A stretch of DNA of 26,128 nt from Ignavibacteriales bacterium (lineage in GTDB: Bacteria; Bacteroidota; Ignavibacteria; Ignavibacteriales; Melioribacteraceae): the NCBI GenBank assembly GCA_020059785.1, contig JAGVBL010000342.1, positions 1 to 26,128 of the forward strand, read 5' to 3'. The position numbers and the translations under genes are program-made. This document shows positions 8,382 through 15,574 of the stretch, piece after piece. Numbering within the stretch: position 1 is the first letter of the stretch; each line of letters opens with the position of its first letter. Below the pieces are notes generated by a model. The model was not told the DNA's origin, made no database searches, and saw only the letters and a program-made list of their open reading frames with translations.

Positions 8382-10057
8382 TTCACCTTAAGGACCAAAC
8401 AAGTAATATCATCGCTTTGTTCTGCTCCAATAGTAAATTCTTCCACGCTTAATTTAATTTTATCAAGAATCATTTGAGGCGTATTAATAAAATTTTTCAA
8501 GGAAATATTTTCCAGGTGGGCATCAGTAAATTCCTCACCATTTATATTCATTGCTTCAGTAATTCCGTCCGTAAATAATATAACAACATCATCGGATTGG
8601 AGCTGTAAAGTTTCTGATAGATACGGAACAGTGGTTGGTAATACTCCTAAAATCATTCCCCCTTTTTTTAGTTTGCTAATAGTTCCGTTTCGAATAAGCA
8701 GCGGTGGATTATGCCCAGCGTTTACATAAGTAAATTTTTTCTTGTCGTTTTCAAAAAGTCCCCAGAAAAATGTAATAAAACTTCCCATTGTTGTGTTTTC
8801 GGCAACAAGGTCATTCATAAGATTGGTTGCATCTGCCAATGGAAGATTTTGTTTGCATATTGATTTTAAAAACGCCTGTAGATTTGCCATTAATAGAGCT
8901 GCTGGTACTCCTTTACCTGATACATCTGCAATTGCAATAAGTAATTTATTATTATCGATTTTTACAACATCATAGTAATCACCACCAACCATTTTAGCTG
9001 AAGAATTAAATGCAGCTATTTCAATGTTAGAAAACCGTGGAATTACACCCGGTAGTAAATTCTTTTGAATATTACGTGCGGTTTCAAGGTCTTTTTCGAG
9101 ACGCTGCTTTTCGAGTGTCTCATTAAAAAGACGAGCATTCTCGATAGATATTATTGCGAGACTTCCTACTGAATAAACAAATTCTATATCCGACTTTGAA
9201 TATTCTAACTCATTTTTCCTTTTACCAAGTATTATCAATCCTTTAGTAACATTTTTAATCTGCATGGGTACAATTAAATCAACTCCTATTTCAGAAAAGA
9301 CTTTTAAATTATCATTCATATTTTCCCGAAGAACCGGTTTAGTAAAACTATTTGCATAGCAATCCTTTAATGCAGAAGTTAGGTGCGTTTCATCAAAACG
9401 ATTCTCCAGAATTTTAAACGATTCATCACTACATGTAATTATCGCAAATCTTGATACGAACATTTGGCCTATTAAGGAATAGACAAGAAGTTTGGCAATA
9501 TTTTCTACCTGTAAAATACCGCTGAATTCTTTACTAAGGTCGAAAAGTGAACTTAATTGGTTAACTTTGCTATCAAGATTTCTGTTAACCTGTTTAAGCT
9601 TTTCAACAATCAACGAATTTTCGATTGCTGTAGCACCGACATTCAGAATTGTTTTTAAAAACTCAATATCCTCGTGGTCGTATGCTTTATTTGTTAATCG
9701 AGTTCCTAATAAAATAAGACCTTTAATTCCTTCGGAGGATTTTATTATTTGAAAGACCGGGAAATTATTCTCTTTAATAAAATTAATTAGATCTTCACTT
9801 TGATCAATCTGATCTGAAACTACCAATGGAAATTTTTGGATAATATTAGACTGAATTCCTTTTGAAGATTTTATTTCCAGGAATCCATTTTCATTTACAA
9901 GTGCAATCAAACCTTTAGATGTATGGAATTTTCCTAAACATGTTAACAGAATATTGTTTAACGCAAAGTTTAAATCGAGACTGGAATTTACCAGGTTGCT
10001 GAAATCAACAAGTGCAGAAAAATTTCTTAAGGTTGCATTATGATCGGTCGTAAGCAT
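8378..10057 (-). CDS. Cytosolic GAF-GAF-SpoIIE-type PP2C phosphatase (RsbU-like)
   Basis: This is probably a phosphatase of a partner-switching cascade that acts on a phosphorylated STAS protein. The 559-residue product has no membrane helix. It has two GAF-like domains (about 15-150 and 175-310), each ending in the ENSLI/ENARLF helix. A coiled linker (EKQRLEKDLETARNIQKNLLP) leads into the PP2C domain (about 324-559). Catalytic aspartates are D360 (VGGDYYD), D378 (ADVSGKG), D497 (FTDG) and D549/D550 (QSDDIT). It starts two bases after the HATPase stop, and its TGA overlaps the next phosphatase as ATGA. The GAF ligands cannot be predicted from sequence alone. Confidence 0.9.
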   Translation of the reverse strand: MLTTDHNATLRNFSALVDFSNLVNSSLDLNFALNNILLTCLGKFHTSKGLIALVNENGFLEIKSSKGIQSNIIQKFPLVVSDQIDQSEDLINFIKENNFPVFQIIKSSEGIKGLILLGTRLTNKAYDHEDIEFLKTILNVGATAIENSLIVEKLKQVNRNLDSKVNQLSSLFDLSKEFSGILQVENIAKLLVYSLIGQMFVSRFAIITCSDESFKILENRFDETHLTSALKDCYANSFTKPVLRENMNDNLKVFSEIGVDLIVPMQIKNVTKGLIILGKRKNELEYSKSDIEFVYSVGSLAIISIENARLFNETLEKQRLEKDLETARNIQKNLLPGVIPRFSNIEIAAFNSSAKMVGGDYYDVVKIDNNKLLIAIADVSGKGVPAALLMANLQAFLKSICKQNLPLADATNLMNDLVAENTTMGSFITFFWGLFENDKKKFTYVNAGHNPPLLIRNGTISKLKKGGMILGVLPTTVPYLSETLQLQSDDVVILFTDGITEAMNINGEEFTDAHLENISLKNFINTPQMILDKIKLSVEEFTIGAEQSDDITCLVLKVK

Positions 10058-10059
10058 CC

Positions 10060-10497
10060 CTATTCGGTAAGATATTTTACCAAAATAACTTTGTTCTTAT
10101 TTCCTGAAACAGTAGAATATTGAACTTCATCCATAAGTTTTTTCATAAGAAAAATTCCAAGTCCGCCAACTTTCTTCTGTTTATAATATTCAACAATGTT
10201 AGGTTCCGGAACGTTATTAGGATTAAAGTGAGTTCCTTCATCAACAATTGCAATTGAAAATCTATCTTTATCGAATTTGGTTGAAATAACTATATTGCCA
10301 TCCGGGGAGTATTTATAGGCGTGTTTAATAATATTTGTGCAAGCTTCATCAACGGCTAAAACAATCTTGCCAACGGTCTCTTCAGAAAATCCGCATTCTT
10401 CAGCAGCTCTTCTTGTAAAGTCTCTAACCTGTGCAAGATTATCGGTAGTACTCTTAACAACAAGTTCCTTTTCTATTTTTTTATTTGGATAAATCAA
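10060..10497 (-). CDS. RsbW/SpoIIAB-like serine kinase and anti-sigma factor (HATPase_c_2)
   Basis: Proteins of this type phosphorylate a STAS partner on serine and hold a sigma factor or other target when the partner is phosphorylated. In the 145 residues the GHKL ATP site is complete: N-box with E51 and N55 in DEACTNIIKHAY, G1 box D86 in VDEGTHF, and G2 box GGLGIFL at 111-117. The start appears to be TTG at 10497, overlapping the TGA stop of the STAS gene as TTGA. No in-frame ATG precedes the N-box and no good ribosome-binding site is seen, so expression is probably coupled to the STAS gene. Its sigma target is not shown by the sequence. The ECF sigma at the head of the operon is a candidate. 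Confidence 0.9.
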   Translation of the reverse strand: MIYPNKKIEKELVVKSTTDNLAQVRDFTRRAAEECGFSEETVGKIVLAVDEACTNIIKHAYKYSPDGNIVISTKFDKDRFSIAIVDEGTHFNPNNVPEPNIVEYYKQKKVGGLGIFLMKKLMDEVQYSTVSGNKNKVILVKYLTE

Positions 10498-10853
10498 GAT
10501 CGACTCAACTCGCTAAATTTTTGAATTGCTTCGTTCTCATCCTTGTAGAATTCATATAAAATCGGGAAACCGAGTAGATCAAAAATGTTATAAACATTCT
10601 CTTTCATATTAGAGAACTTGATATCCCCTCTGTTTTCACGCATTGTTTCAACGTAAGCCATGAAAACTCCTAAACCTGCACTGCTGATGTATTTTAGATC
10701 ATTAAAATTAACAACCACTTTGTAGTGCTTGTCGTTAAGCAGTTTGTTAAATACATTTTCAAGTTCAGGTGCGGTGTGAGCATCAAGATACCCATTAACA
10801 TCAATTACACTTACGGAGCCAACACCCCGTAAGTTGACATTGAAATCCGCCAT
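10494..10853 (-). CDS. STAS-domain anti-anti-sigma factor (SpoIIAA/RsbV-like)
   Basis: It is the likely substrate of the adjacent RsbW-like kinase. In the unphosphorylated state such proteins bind the kinase and release its target. The 119 residues are a single STAS domain. The pattern FNDLKYISSAGLGVF at 50-64 aligns with the SpoIIAA phosphorylation loop and makes S58 the probable phosphorylated residue. GYLDAHTAPELE at 21-32 is the other conserved block. The start ATG at 10853 follows GGAG with six bases between. The gene overlaps the HATPase by four bases and lies 18 bases after a SpoIIE phosphatase, so kinase, substrate and phosphatases share one transcript. Confidence 0.93.
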   Translation of the reverse strand: MADFNVNLRGVGSVSVIDVNGYLDAHTAPELENVFNKLLNDKHYKVVVNFNDLKYISSAGLGVFMAYVETMRENRGDIKFSNMKENVYNIFDLLGFPILYEFYKDENEAIQKFSELSRS

Positions 10854-10871
10854 TCAATACTCCATTTGTTT

Positions 10872-12926
10872 TTAATTCTTTTTATTCCATTTAATTAATA
10901 CTAATGTTATGTCGTCGTGCTGTGAATGATCTTTAGAGAACAATGTTAAATCGTGCATTAGAATATTTGTAATCTCGTCCAGGTTTTTATTTTTGTTTTG
11001 AAGGATTATTTGCTCAAATCTTTCGTACCCGAAATCGTCATTCCTCGCATTTTTTGCTTCGGGTATTCCATCAGAATAGAATGCAAGAATATCGTCATTC
11101 TTTAATACAATTTGCATTTCTTTTAATGAATTTGCAAATCCGTTTGTATAATCAAGTCCAATTCCTATTCCACCCGGTTGTAATCTCTCTACCTTATTAT
11201 CAGAACATAAAAAAACAGGTGGATGACCGGCCCTTGCAAAATTTAGTTTACCTGCTTCTTTATCCAGAACACCGTAAATAACTGTTACAAAACTTTTCTT
11301 ATCAAGACTATCTTTTAACACCTCATTTACTTTAATAAGAAGATCCCTCGGATTCGGAATTAATTTTGAGAGGGATTCAAAAATTCCTTTCACTTCTGCC
11401 ATTATGAATGAAGCAGAAATACCCTTGCCGGAAACATCTGCAACAATAAATCCAAGTCTTTGGTTTTCTAGTTCAAAGAAATCATAATAGTCCCCTCCAA
11501 CTTCGAATGCAGGAACAAATAAAGCAGCAACCTGAAAATTTTTAGAACATGGAACATTATTGGGTAGAATTTTTCTTTGGATATCCCGTGCTACATCAAG
11601 TTCTTTTTCAAGACGTTCTTTCTCAATTGACTCTGCAAGTAGTTTAGCATTTTCGAGAGCAACGGTTGCATAATCTGCAAATGCCTGGAGCGATTTCTTT
11701 TCATCTTCATCAAAGTTTACGTCTTTTTGGCGGGCAGTAAATAGAAATCCATTAATCTCACCTTGTAATTTTAATGGAGCAATAGCAATCGATTTAAATT
11801 CCTTCATCTCATTCCGTAATTCTGAACTTACCGAATCATAATAAAATGTTTGAACGCGCAGCAGATCGCTTTCTTCATTATCAAGTAACATTTTTATTAG
11901 TTTATCAGCATCAACATAAGATATGTTATGAACCGAATTAAGTTCGTAATCATTTCCCTTTTTTGTAACCAGCCATGCGGAGTATGAATTACAAACTTTT
12001 GCTGTAATAGATGTTACTGTTTCTGCCAATTCTTTGAAATCGAAAACTTGAGTAATAAGTTTTGTTAAATCCATTAGTGAAGAAGCTTCCTGAGCTTTTC
12101 TATCGAATGCTTCAGCTGTTGGAAGATGGAATAAAGTTGTAAAGAATATTACGCCGAAATAGATCATTCCGTAAATCATTGTCAAACTTAATACAGAATA
12201 AAGTCCCGGAGAAAAAGAAAAAATAATTTGTCTTATGGTATTCGACTCGTTTAAAAGAAGTCCAAAATTAAGTCCGAACAGAATAGAAAGAATGGTTGAA
12301 ATAAGTAATAAATAGAGCTTCTGCTTCTTAACCAAGAATGCAATCCAGGCAACACGCAAGGAGTTTAAGCTTATAAGGACAATAGAAACAACAAAGAATG
12401 AGTTATAAGGATAGTCGAAATTCTTATCAATTTTTAACAGAAGATTTGAAAAAAATGTTAAAAGAAAGAACACCTGCATAGTATTGAAATATATGCTCAG
12501 ATCTTTTTTTTGTCTTAGAAAAAATAATTCTCTGAACGATGCCAGAATATAGATTACCGCTACAATAAAAATGAATATAATGATAATTGAAAAGAGTGAG
12601 TTAATGATATTAAGATTTGCATCCTTTTCTGCAAGTGAACCAAACAATGAATCTGAAACAGATATGATTGAAAAAATGAGTGCTGCAAGAATTCCCGCAT
12701 TAAGAACAAGTGTAAATGGAGAATCGGTTTTACTGCTTAAGAGAGGTTTGATATATGAAAGAACAAATAATAATACTAAGAATACCAGCACCTCGTTAAT
12801 TAATGATAGCAGAAAAGAATCATGTTGCGGGAATATTAAACTAAACAGAAAAAGTAGTATTGAAACAACTATCGCATTTTCTAAACCCTTTGCACGAGTA
12901 ATATTTTTTAGATTGTTATTGATCAT
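10872..12926 (-). CDS. Membrane GAF-SpoIIE-type PP2C phosphatase
   Basis: This is a second membrane phosphatase of the partner-switching module. The 684 residues begin with a highly hydrophobic region of about eight helices (about 15-265). A GAF-like domain follows (about 285-430), after the linker LPTAEAFDRKAQEASSLMDL. A helical linker and the PP2C domain (about 443-684) complete it. Metal aspartates are D479 (VGGDYYD), D497 (ADVSGKG), D619 (YSDG) and D671/D672 (QHDDIT). The usual SDGxTE appears here as SDGIPEA, a change next to the metal ligand that need not be inactivating. The start ATG at 12926 has no strong ribosome-binding site and lies 32 bases after the preceding gene. The domain plan differs from the PDZ-containing paralogue, so the signals probably differ. 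Confidence 0.88.
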   Translation of the reverse strand: MINNNLKNITRAKGLENAIVVSILLFLFSLIFPQHDSFLLSLINEVLVFLVLLFVLSYIKPLLSSKTDSPFTLVLNAGILAALIFSIISVSDSLFGSLAEKDANLNIINSLFSIIIIFIFIVAVIYILASFRELFFLRQKKDLSIYFNTMQVFFLLTFFSNLLLKIDKNFDYPYNSFFVVSIVLISLNSLRVAWIAFLVKKQKLYLLLISTILSILFGLNFGLLLNESNTIRQIIFSFSPGLYSVLSLTMIYGMIYFGVIFFTTLFHLPTAEAFDRKAQEASSLMDLTKLITQVFDFKELAETVTSITAKVCNSYSAWLVTKKGNDYELNSVHNISYVDADKLIKMLLDNEESDLLRVQTFYYDSVSSELRNEMKEFKSIAIAPLKLQGEINGFLFTARQKDVNFDEDEKKSLQAFADYATVALENAKLLAESIEKERLEKELDVARDIQRKILPNNVPCSKNFQVAALFVPAFEVGGDYYDFFELENQRLGFIVADVSGKGISASFIMAEVKGIFESLSKLIPNPRDLLIKVNEVLKDSLDKKSFVTVIYGVLDKEAGKLNFARAGHPPVFLCSDNKVERLQPGGIGIGLDYTNGFANSLKEMQIVLKNDDILAFYSDGIPEAKNARNDDFGYERFEQIILQNKNKNLDEITNILMHDLTLFSKDHSQHDDITLVLIKWNKKN

Positions 12927-12958
12927 TAATAAGAGTTTAACCGTTTTGAAAAATGAAG

Positions 12959-14272
12959 TTATTTCACTGAATCTCGGGGATTTATATTGATGCCCTGTTT
13001 TTTACGCATAGTTCTTTCGATATTTTTTATTTCTCTTTTAAGAGAATCTGAAAAAGTTTTTTCAAATTTTTTACCTAATGAATCCATTACTATGCCGAAT
13101 TTTTCCGAATCTTTAAGGTTTCCTTTTGTAAAATTGGCAGCATGTTTGGCCAATTCTTCCGGTTTGGCCAATTCTTCCGGATTAAAATTAAAATGAAATT
13201 GTATCGGCTCTCCTTTTCGTGGAGGTCTTGGTGGATTATTAACATCTCCTCTTGGATGTTCTTTAGATGCTGATTCCCATTTGAATGAAAGCAATTTCAA
13301 TTTTGCAGCAGCTTTTTCCAGATTTACTTTTATACTATCCTCTATCCGGGTATAATGTATTGTTGGAATTTTCGGTATCGGAACAATTACTTTTACCTTA
13401 TTCGAATCCATTTGATGATAAATTCCGGTTCCTGGTTTTACCCTAATCTTTTCTCTGTTCTTCCGGCTGTTATCAAAATCGATGTCAATCCGGAAATTAT
13501 CTTTCATATTATTAGCGGCAAGGTGTTTATTAAGGTCAATATCAGAAAGTTTCTCAATGGCTCTTGTGTCAAATTTAAATTCAGTTTGAAAAACAGTATC
13601 GGGAGTAATAAAAATGTAATCGTTGTTAGGAATTTCTTTAGCGGAAATTGCAAATGCGCGTAGGTTTTCTACATTTAAAGTTTTATCGCTTAATGGAAAG
13701 ATCTGTTGCGTTTTATTTCGATTCACTTTCTCAGAGAATGCAATCAAGTCGGCTAAAACCGCTTTTTGTAAATCACCTAATTGTGGGCTTATAGCAATTG
13801 CATTTTGATCGCTTTTAAGAACAGATAAGTATATTTCCTTTTTATAAGCTCCCAAAATTGAATCGACCCTGTATTTTTCATCAGGTGATAATTCAAGATA
13901 ATCGGCAAAGCGTTCGTAATTATTTGTATATGGAATATAAGAAGCGGGTTTTACTTCAAATACACGGTTACCTGCCCCTTCAGTAGAAACAAGTAGTAAT
14001 TTTTTATTTTCCTTATCAATTGGTAAACTTTGATAAAGAGCAAAATTGAATACATCTTCATTTGTAATTTCAGTGGAAGCAAAAAGTGGTTTTAAATTCT
14101 GGGCATAAAAAGAAATTAAATTATTTTTCCCTTCTTCAATCAACTTATTAATACTACGTTTATGGAAACGGAAAAAGACCATCAGTAGAAAAGTTAAAAG
14201 AATAATACTGGCAATTGGCAAATACTTTTTTGCAAACTCCTTGAATTTATATTTACTATTTGTCTCTTCCAT
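12959..14272 (-). CDS. Single-TM protein of unknown function next to ECF sigma (possible sensor or anti-sigma)
   Basis: I do not recognise a named family. The 437-residue protein has one clear membrane helix (about 17-34) preceded by only 16 lysine-rich residues, and a long soluble part (about 40-437). The start of the soluble part, INKLIEEGKNNLISFYAQNLKPL (41-63), resembles the segment after the first helix of the histidine kinase at 16926, which suggests an extracytoplasmic sensor fold. The C-terminal third is rich in charged residues and proline, with a duplicated PEELAK at about 365-376. Its ATG directly abuts the sigma stop, the position usually held by an anti-sigma factor. However, it lacks a zinc-binding anti-sigma motif and the cytosolic N-terminal domain of known anti-sigmas. 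Function remains open. Confidence 0.7.
   Translation of the reverse strand: MEETNSKYKFKEFAKKYLPIASIILLTFLLMVFFRFHKRSINKLIEEGKNNLISFYAQNLKPLFASTEITNEDVFNFALYQSLPIDKENKKLLLVSTEGAGNRVFEVKPASYIPYTNNYERFADYLELSPDEKYRVDSILGAYKKEIYLSVLKSDQNAIAISPQLGDLQKAVLADLIAFSEKVNRNKTQQIFPLSDKTLNVENLRAFAISAKEIPNNDYIFITPDTVFQTEFKFDTRAIEKLSDIDLNKHLAANNMKDNFRIDIDFDNSRKNREKIRVKPGTGIYHQMDSNKVKVIVPIPKIPTIHYTRIEDSIKVNLEKAAAKLKLLSFKWESASKEHPRGDVNNPPRPPRKGEPIQFHFNFNPEELAKPEELAKHAANFTKGNLKDSEKFGIVMDSLGKKFEKTFSDSLKREIKNIERTMRKKQGININPRDSVK
13145..13180. repeat. Perfect 18-bp tandem duplication inside the single-TM gene
   Basis: TTTGGCCAATTCTTCCGG occurs twice in tandem (13145-13162 and 13163-13180). On the coding (-) strand it encodes PEELAK twice in a charged, probably flexible region, so the reading frame is kept. 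It looks like a recent slippage duplication. Confidence 0.9.
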
Positions 14273-14872
14273 TTAAGCTCTTAACTCTTTGTGATAAGGT
14301 TCCAATAAAAATTTCAAATGTTCTCTGGCACGGAATATCCTTGATTTTATTGTTCCAACTTCCGTTCCTAACTGGTCTGCAATCTCTTTATAACTTAATC
14401 CGTCAATATCCCTTAACACTAAAGGCACTTTCAACTTTTCCGGTAACTTAGAAATAGCATTTTGAACAAGCTGCGGTATATCATAATTTTCCGAATGCGG
14501 TCCGGTTGGATATTCTCTATCATAATCTCCAATCGGGACAAAAATGCTTCTAACTTTTTTCTTTCTTAAATAATCTCTGCACTTATTAACCGTAATACGA
14601 TAAAGCCATGTTGTAAACTTGGACTCGAACCTGAATTCCTTTATCTTGTGATAAACACTTATAAATACATCCTGGGAAATATCATCAACATATTCGGTAT
14701 CGCCTAAAGTAATAAAGACTAGATTTCTAACCTTTTCTTTATGCTTTATTACTAAAGTCCTAAATGTGGACTCGTTTCCGTTAATGAAATTTCTAATTAG
14801 AACAAAATCCTCATCCTGTTCCGCATAGCCATCATTGGTATTATTATTTTCCCTATCTTTTTGTAAATTCAT
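14273..14872 (-). CDS. ECF-family RNA polymerase sigma factor
   Basis: This is an extracytoplasmic-function sigma-70 factor that directs RNA polymerase to a stress or envelope regulon. The 199 residues have region 2 at about 36-105 (DDISQDVFISVYHKI, then FTTWLYRITVNKCRDYLRKKK). Region 4 is at about 135-190 (LPEKLKVPLVLRDIDGLSYKEIA, then GTIKSRIFRAREHLK). A polar 20-residue N-terminal tail precedes region 2. No ribosome-binding site precedes the ATG at 14872, and an ECF-type promoter lies so close that the mRNA may be leaderless. It heads an apparent operon of seven - strand genes with gaps of at most about 32 bases or with overlaps. This suggests that it activates its own operon. Confidence 0.94.
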   Translation of the reverse strand: MNLQKDRENNNTNDGYAEQDEDFVLIRNFINGNESTFRTLVIKHKEKVRNLVFITLGDTEYVDDISQDVFISVYHKIKEFRFESKFTTWLYRITVNKCRDYLRKKKVRSIFVPIGDYDREYPTGPHSENYDIPQLVQNAISKLPEKLKVPLVLRDIDGLSYKEIADQLGTEVGTIKSRIFRAREHLKFLLEPYHKELRA

Positions 14873-14879
14873 TATTTTA

Positions 14880-14904
14880 GACGATATCTTTAAAGTAATG
14901 TTCC
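14880..14904 (-). promoter_or_regulatory. ECF sigma-type promoter of the sigma/partner-switch operon
   Basis: On the - strand, GGAAC (14904-14900) is followed after 16 bases by CGTC (14883-14880). This matches the GGAAC / CGTC consensus and spacing of ECF-dependent autoregulated promoters. The expected start, about 6-8 bases past CGTC, falls at or next to the ATG at 14872. Confidence 0.7.
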
Positions 14905-14979
14905 GGTACCAAAATTAAACAAAATGTTTGAAATGAAATGTATAAAACTGTATTTTTTCTACAGTATTCAATAACTTAT

Positions 14980-15009
14980 TTGCCAATATAAATATTTATA
15001 AAGGATAAT
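14980..15009 (+). promoter_or_regulatory. Candidate sigma-70-like promoter for the divergent STAS gene
   Basis: TTGCCA (14980-14985), an 18-base spacer and GATAAT (15004-15009) each differ from the consensus hexamers at one position. A start near 15016 gives a leader of about 74 bases. A small inverted repeat, ACTGTA/TACAGT (14947-14952 and 14960-14965), lies just upstream and could be a regulatory site. The surrounding DNA is very AT-rich, so the call is tentative. Confidence 0.4.
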
Positions 15010-15089
15010 ACGCAATAACCTTTTTTAATAAAAAAATCTTAACTTATATATAGTTTGTAAACAATTTTAGTAAACCCTAAGGAGAACAA

Positions 15090-15428
15090 ATGAAAATTAA
15101 AACAACAGAAAAATATGGTGCGGTAATTATTGAACTAAAAGGTAATGTAATGGGTGGTCCAGAAGCTCAAGAATTCAGCGACCTACTCCATAAATTATTA
15201 GATGAAAACAAAAAAAATATTGTAGTTGATCTTGCAGAATGCAAATTCATGAACAGTTCGGGCTTAGGAATGCTTATAAGCGGATATACTACAATGAAAA
15301 ATGGTGGCGGATCTCTTAAGCTGGCTAATGCTACTGAAAAAATTGAAAGCTTACTTGTTATTACAAAATTGATAACAATTTTTGAGCACTTTAATTCTGT
15401 TGACGAAGCCGTTAATAGCTTTAAATAA
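15090..15428 (+). CDS. STAS-domain anti-anti-sigma factor, second copy
   Basis: It is probably a phosphorylatable antagonist of an RsbW-like kinase. The 112-residue single STAS domain has GPEAQEF near residue 23 and the loop CKFMNSSGLGML at 51-62, so S56 is the likely phosphorylated residue. It is closer to classical SpoIIAA (SSGLG) than the operon copy at 10494, which has SSAGLG. The start ATG at 15090 has a good AAGGAGA site. It is transcribed divergently from the sigma operon across 217 bases and has no kinase of its own nearby, so it could compete for, or share, the HATPase at 10060. Confidence 0.93.
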   Translation: MKIKTTEKYGAVIIELKGNVMGGPEAQEFSDLLHKLLDENKKNIVVDLAECKFMNSSGLGMLISGYTTMKNGGGSLKLANATEKIESLLVITKLITIFEHFNSVDEAVNSFK

Positions 15429-15434
15429 AATCAG

Positions 15435-15530
15435 TAGAGGTTGTTCTAAAGTTTTTAAACAAATTTTTCAATTAATTAATTTATTGTAAAAGTTATTTAC
15501 TAAATCCAAAATTTTTTAGAACAACCTCTA
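15435..15530. repeat. MITE-like element: perfect 16-bp inverted repeats with TA ends
   Basis: TAGAGGTTGTTCTAAA (15435-15450) and its exact reverse complement (15515-15530) enclose 64 bases of very AT-rich, non-coding DNA. Both ends begin or end with TA, as expected for elements inserting at TA. There is no room for a transposase. The arms could also form a long-range RNA hairpin between the STAS gene (stop six bases before) and purA (44 bases after). No T-run follows, so it is a poor terminator. Confidence 0.6.
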
Positions 15531-15574
15531 TATATACCTTCCATTTATTTACAATCTTAATAGTAGGGGAAATA

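Noticed and set aside
12571..12990. 139-codon + strand open frame opposite the membrane phosphatase
   Set aside because: It is the shadow of a well-supported gene on the other strand, with no ribosome-binding site or family pattern.
14273..14872. ECF sigma paired with a classical zinc-binding anti-sigma
   Set aside because: The neighbouring 437-residue protein lacks an HxxxCxxC motif and has too short a segment before its membrane helix for a known anti-sigma domain.
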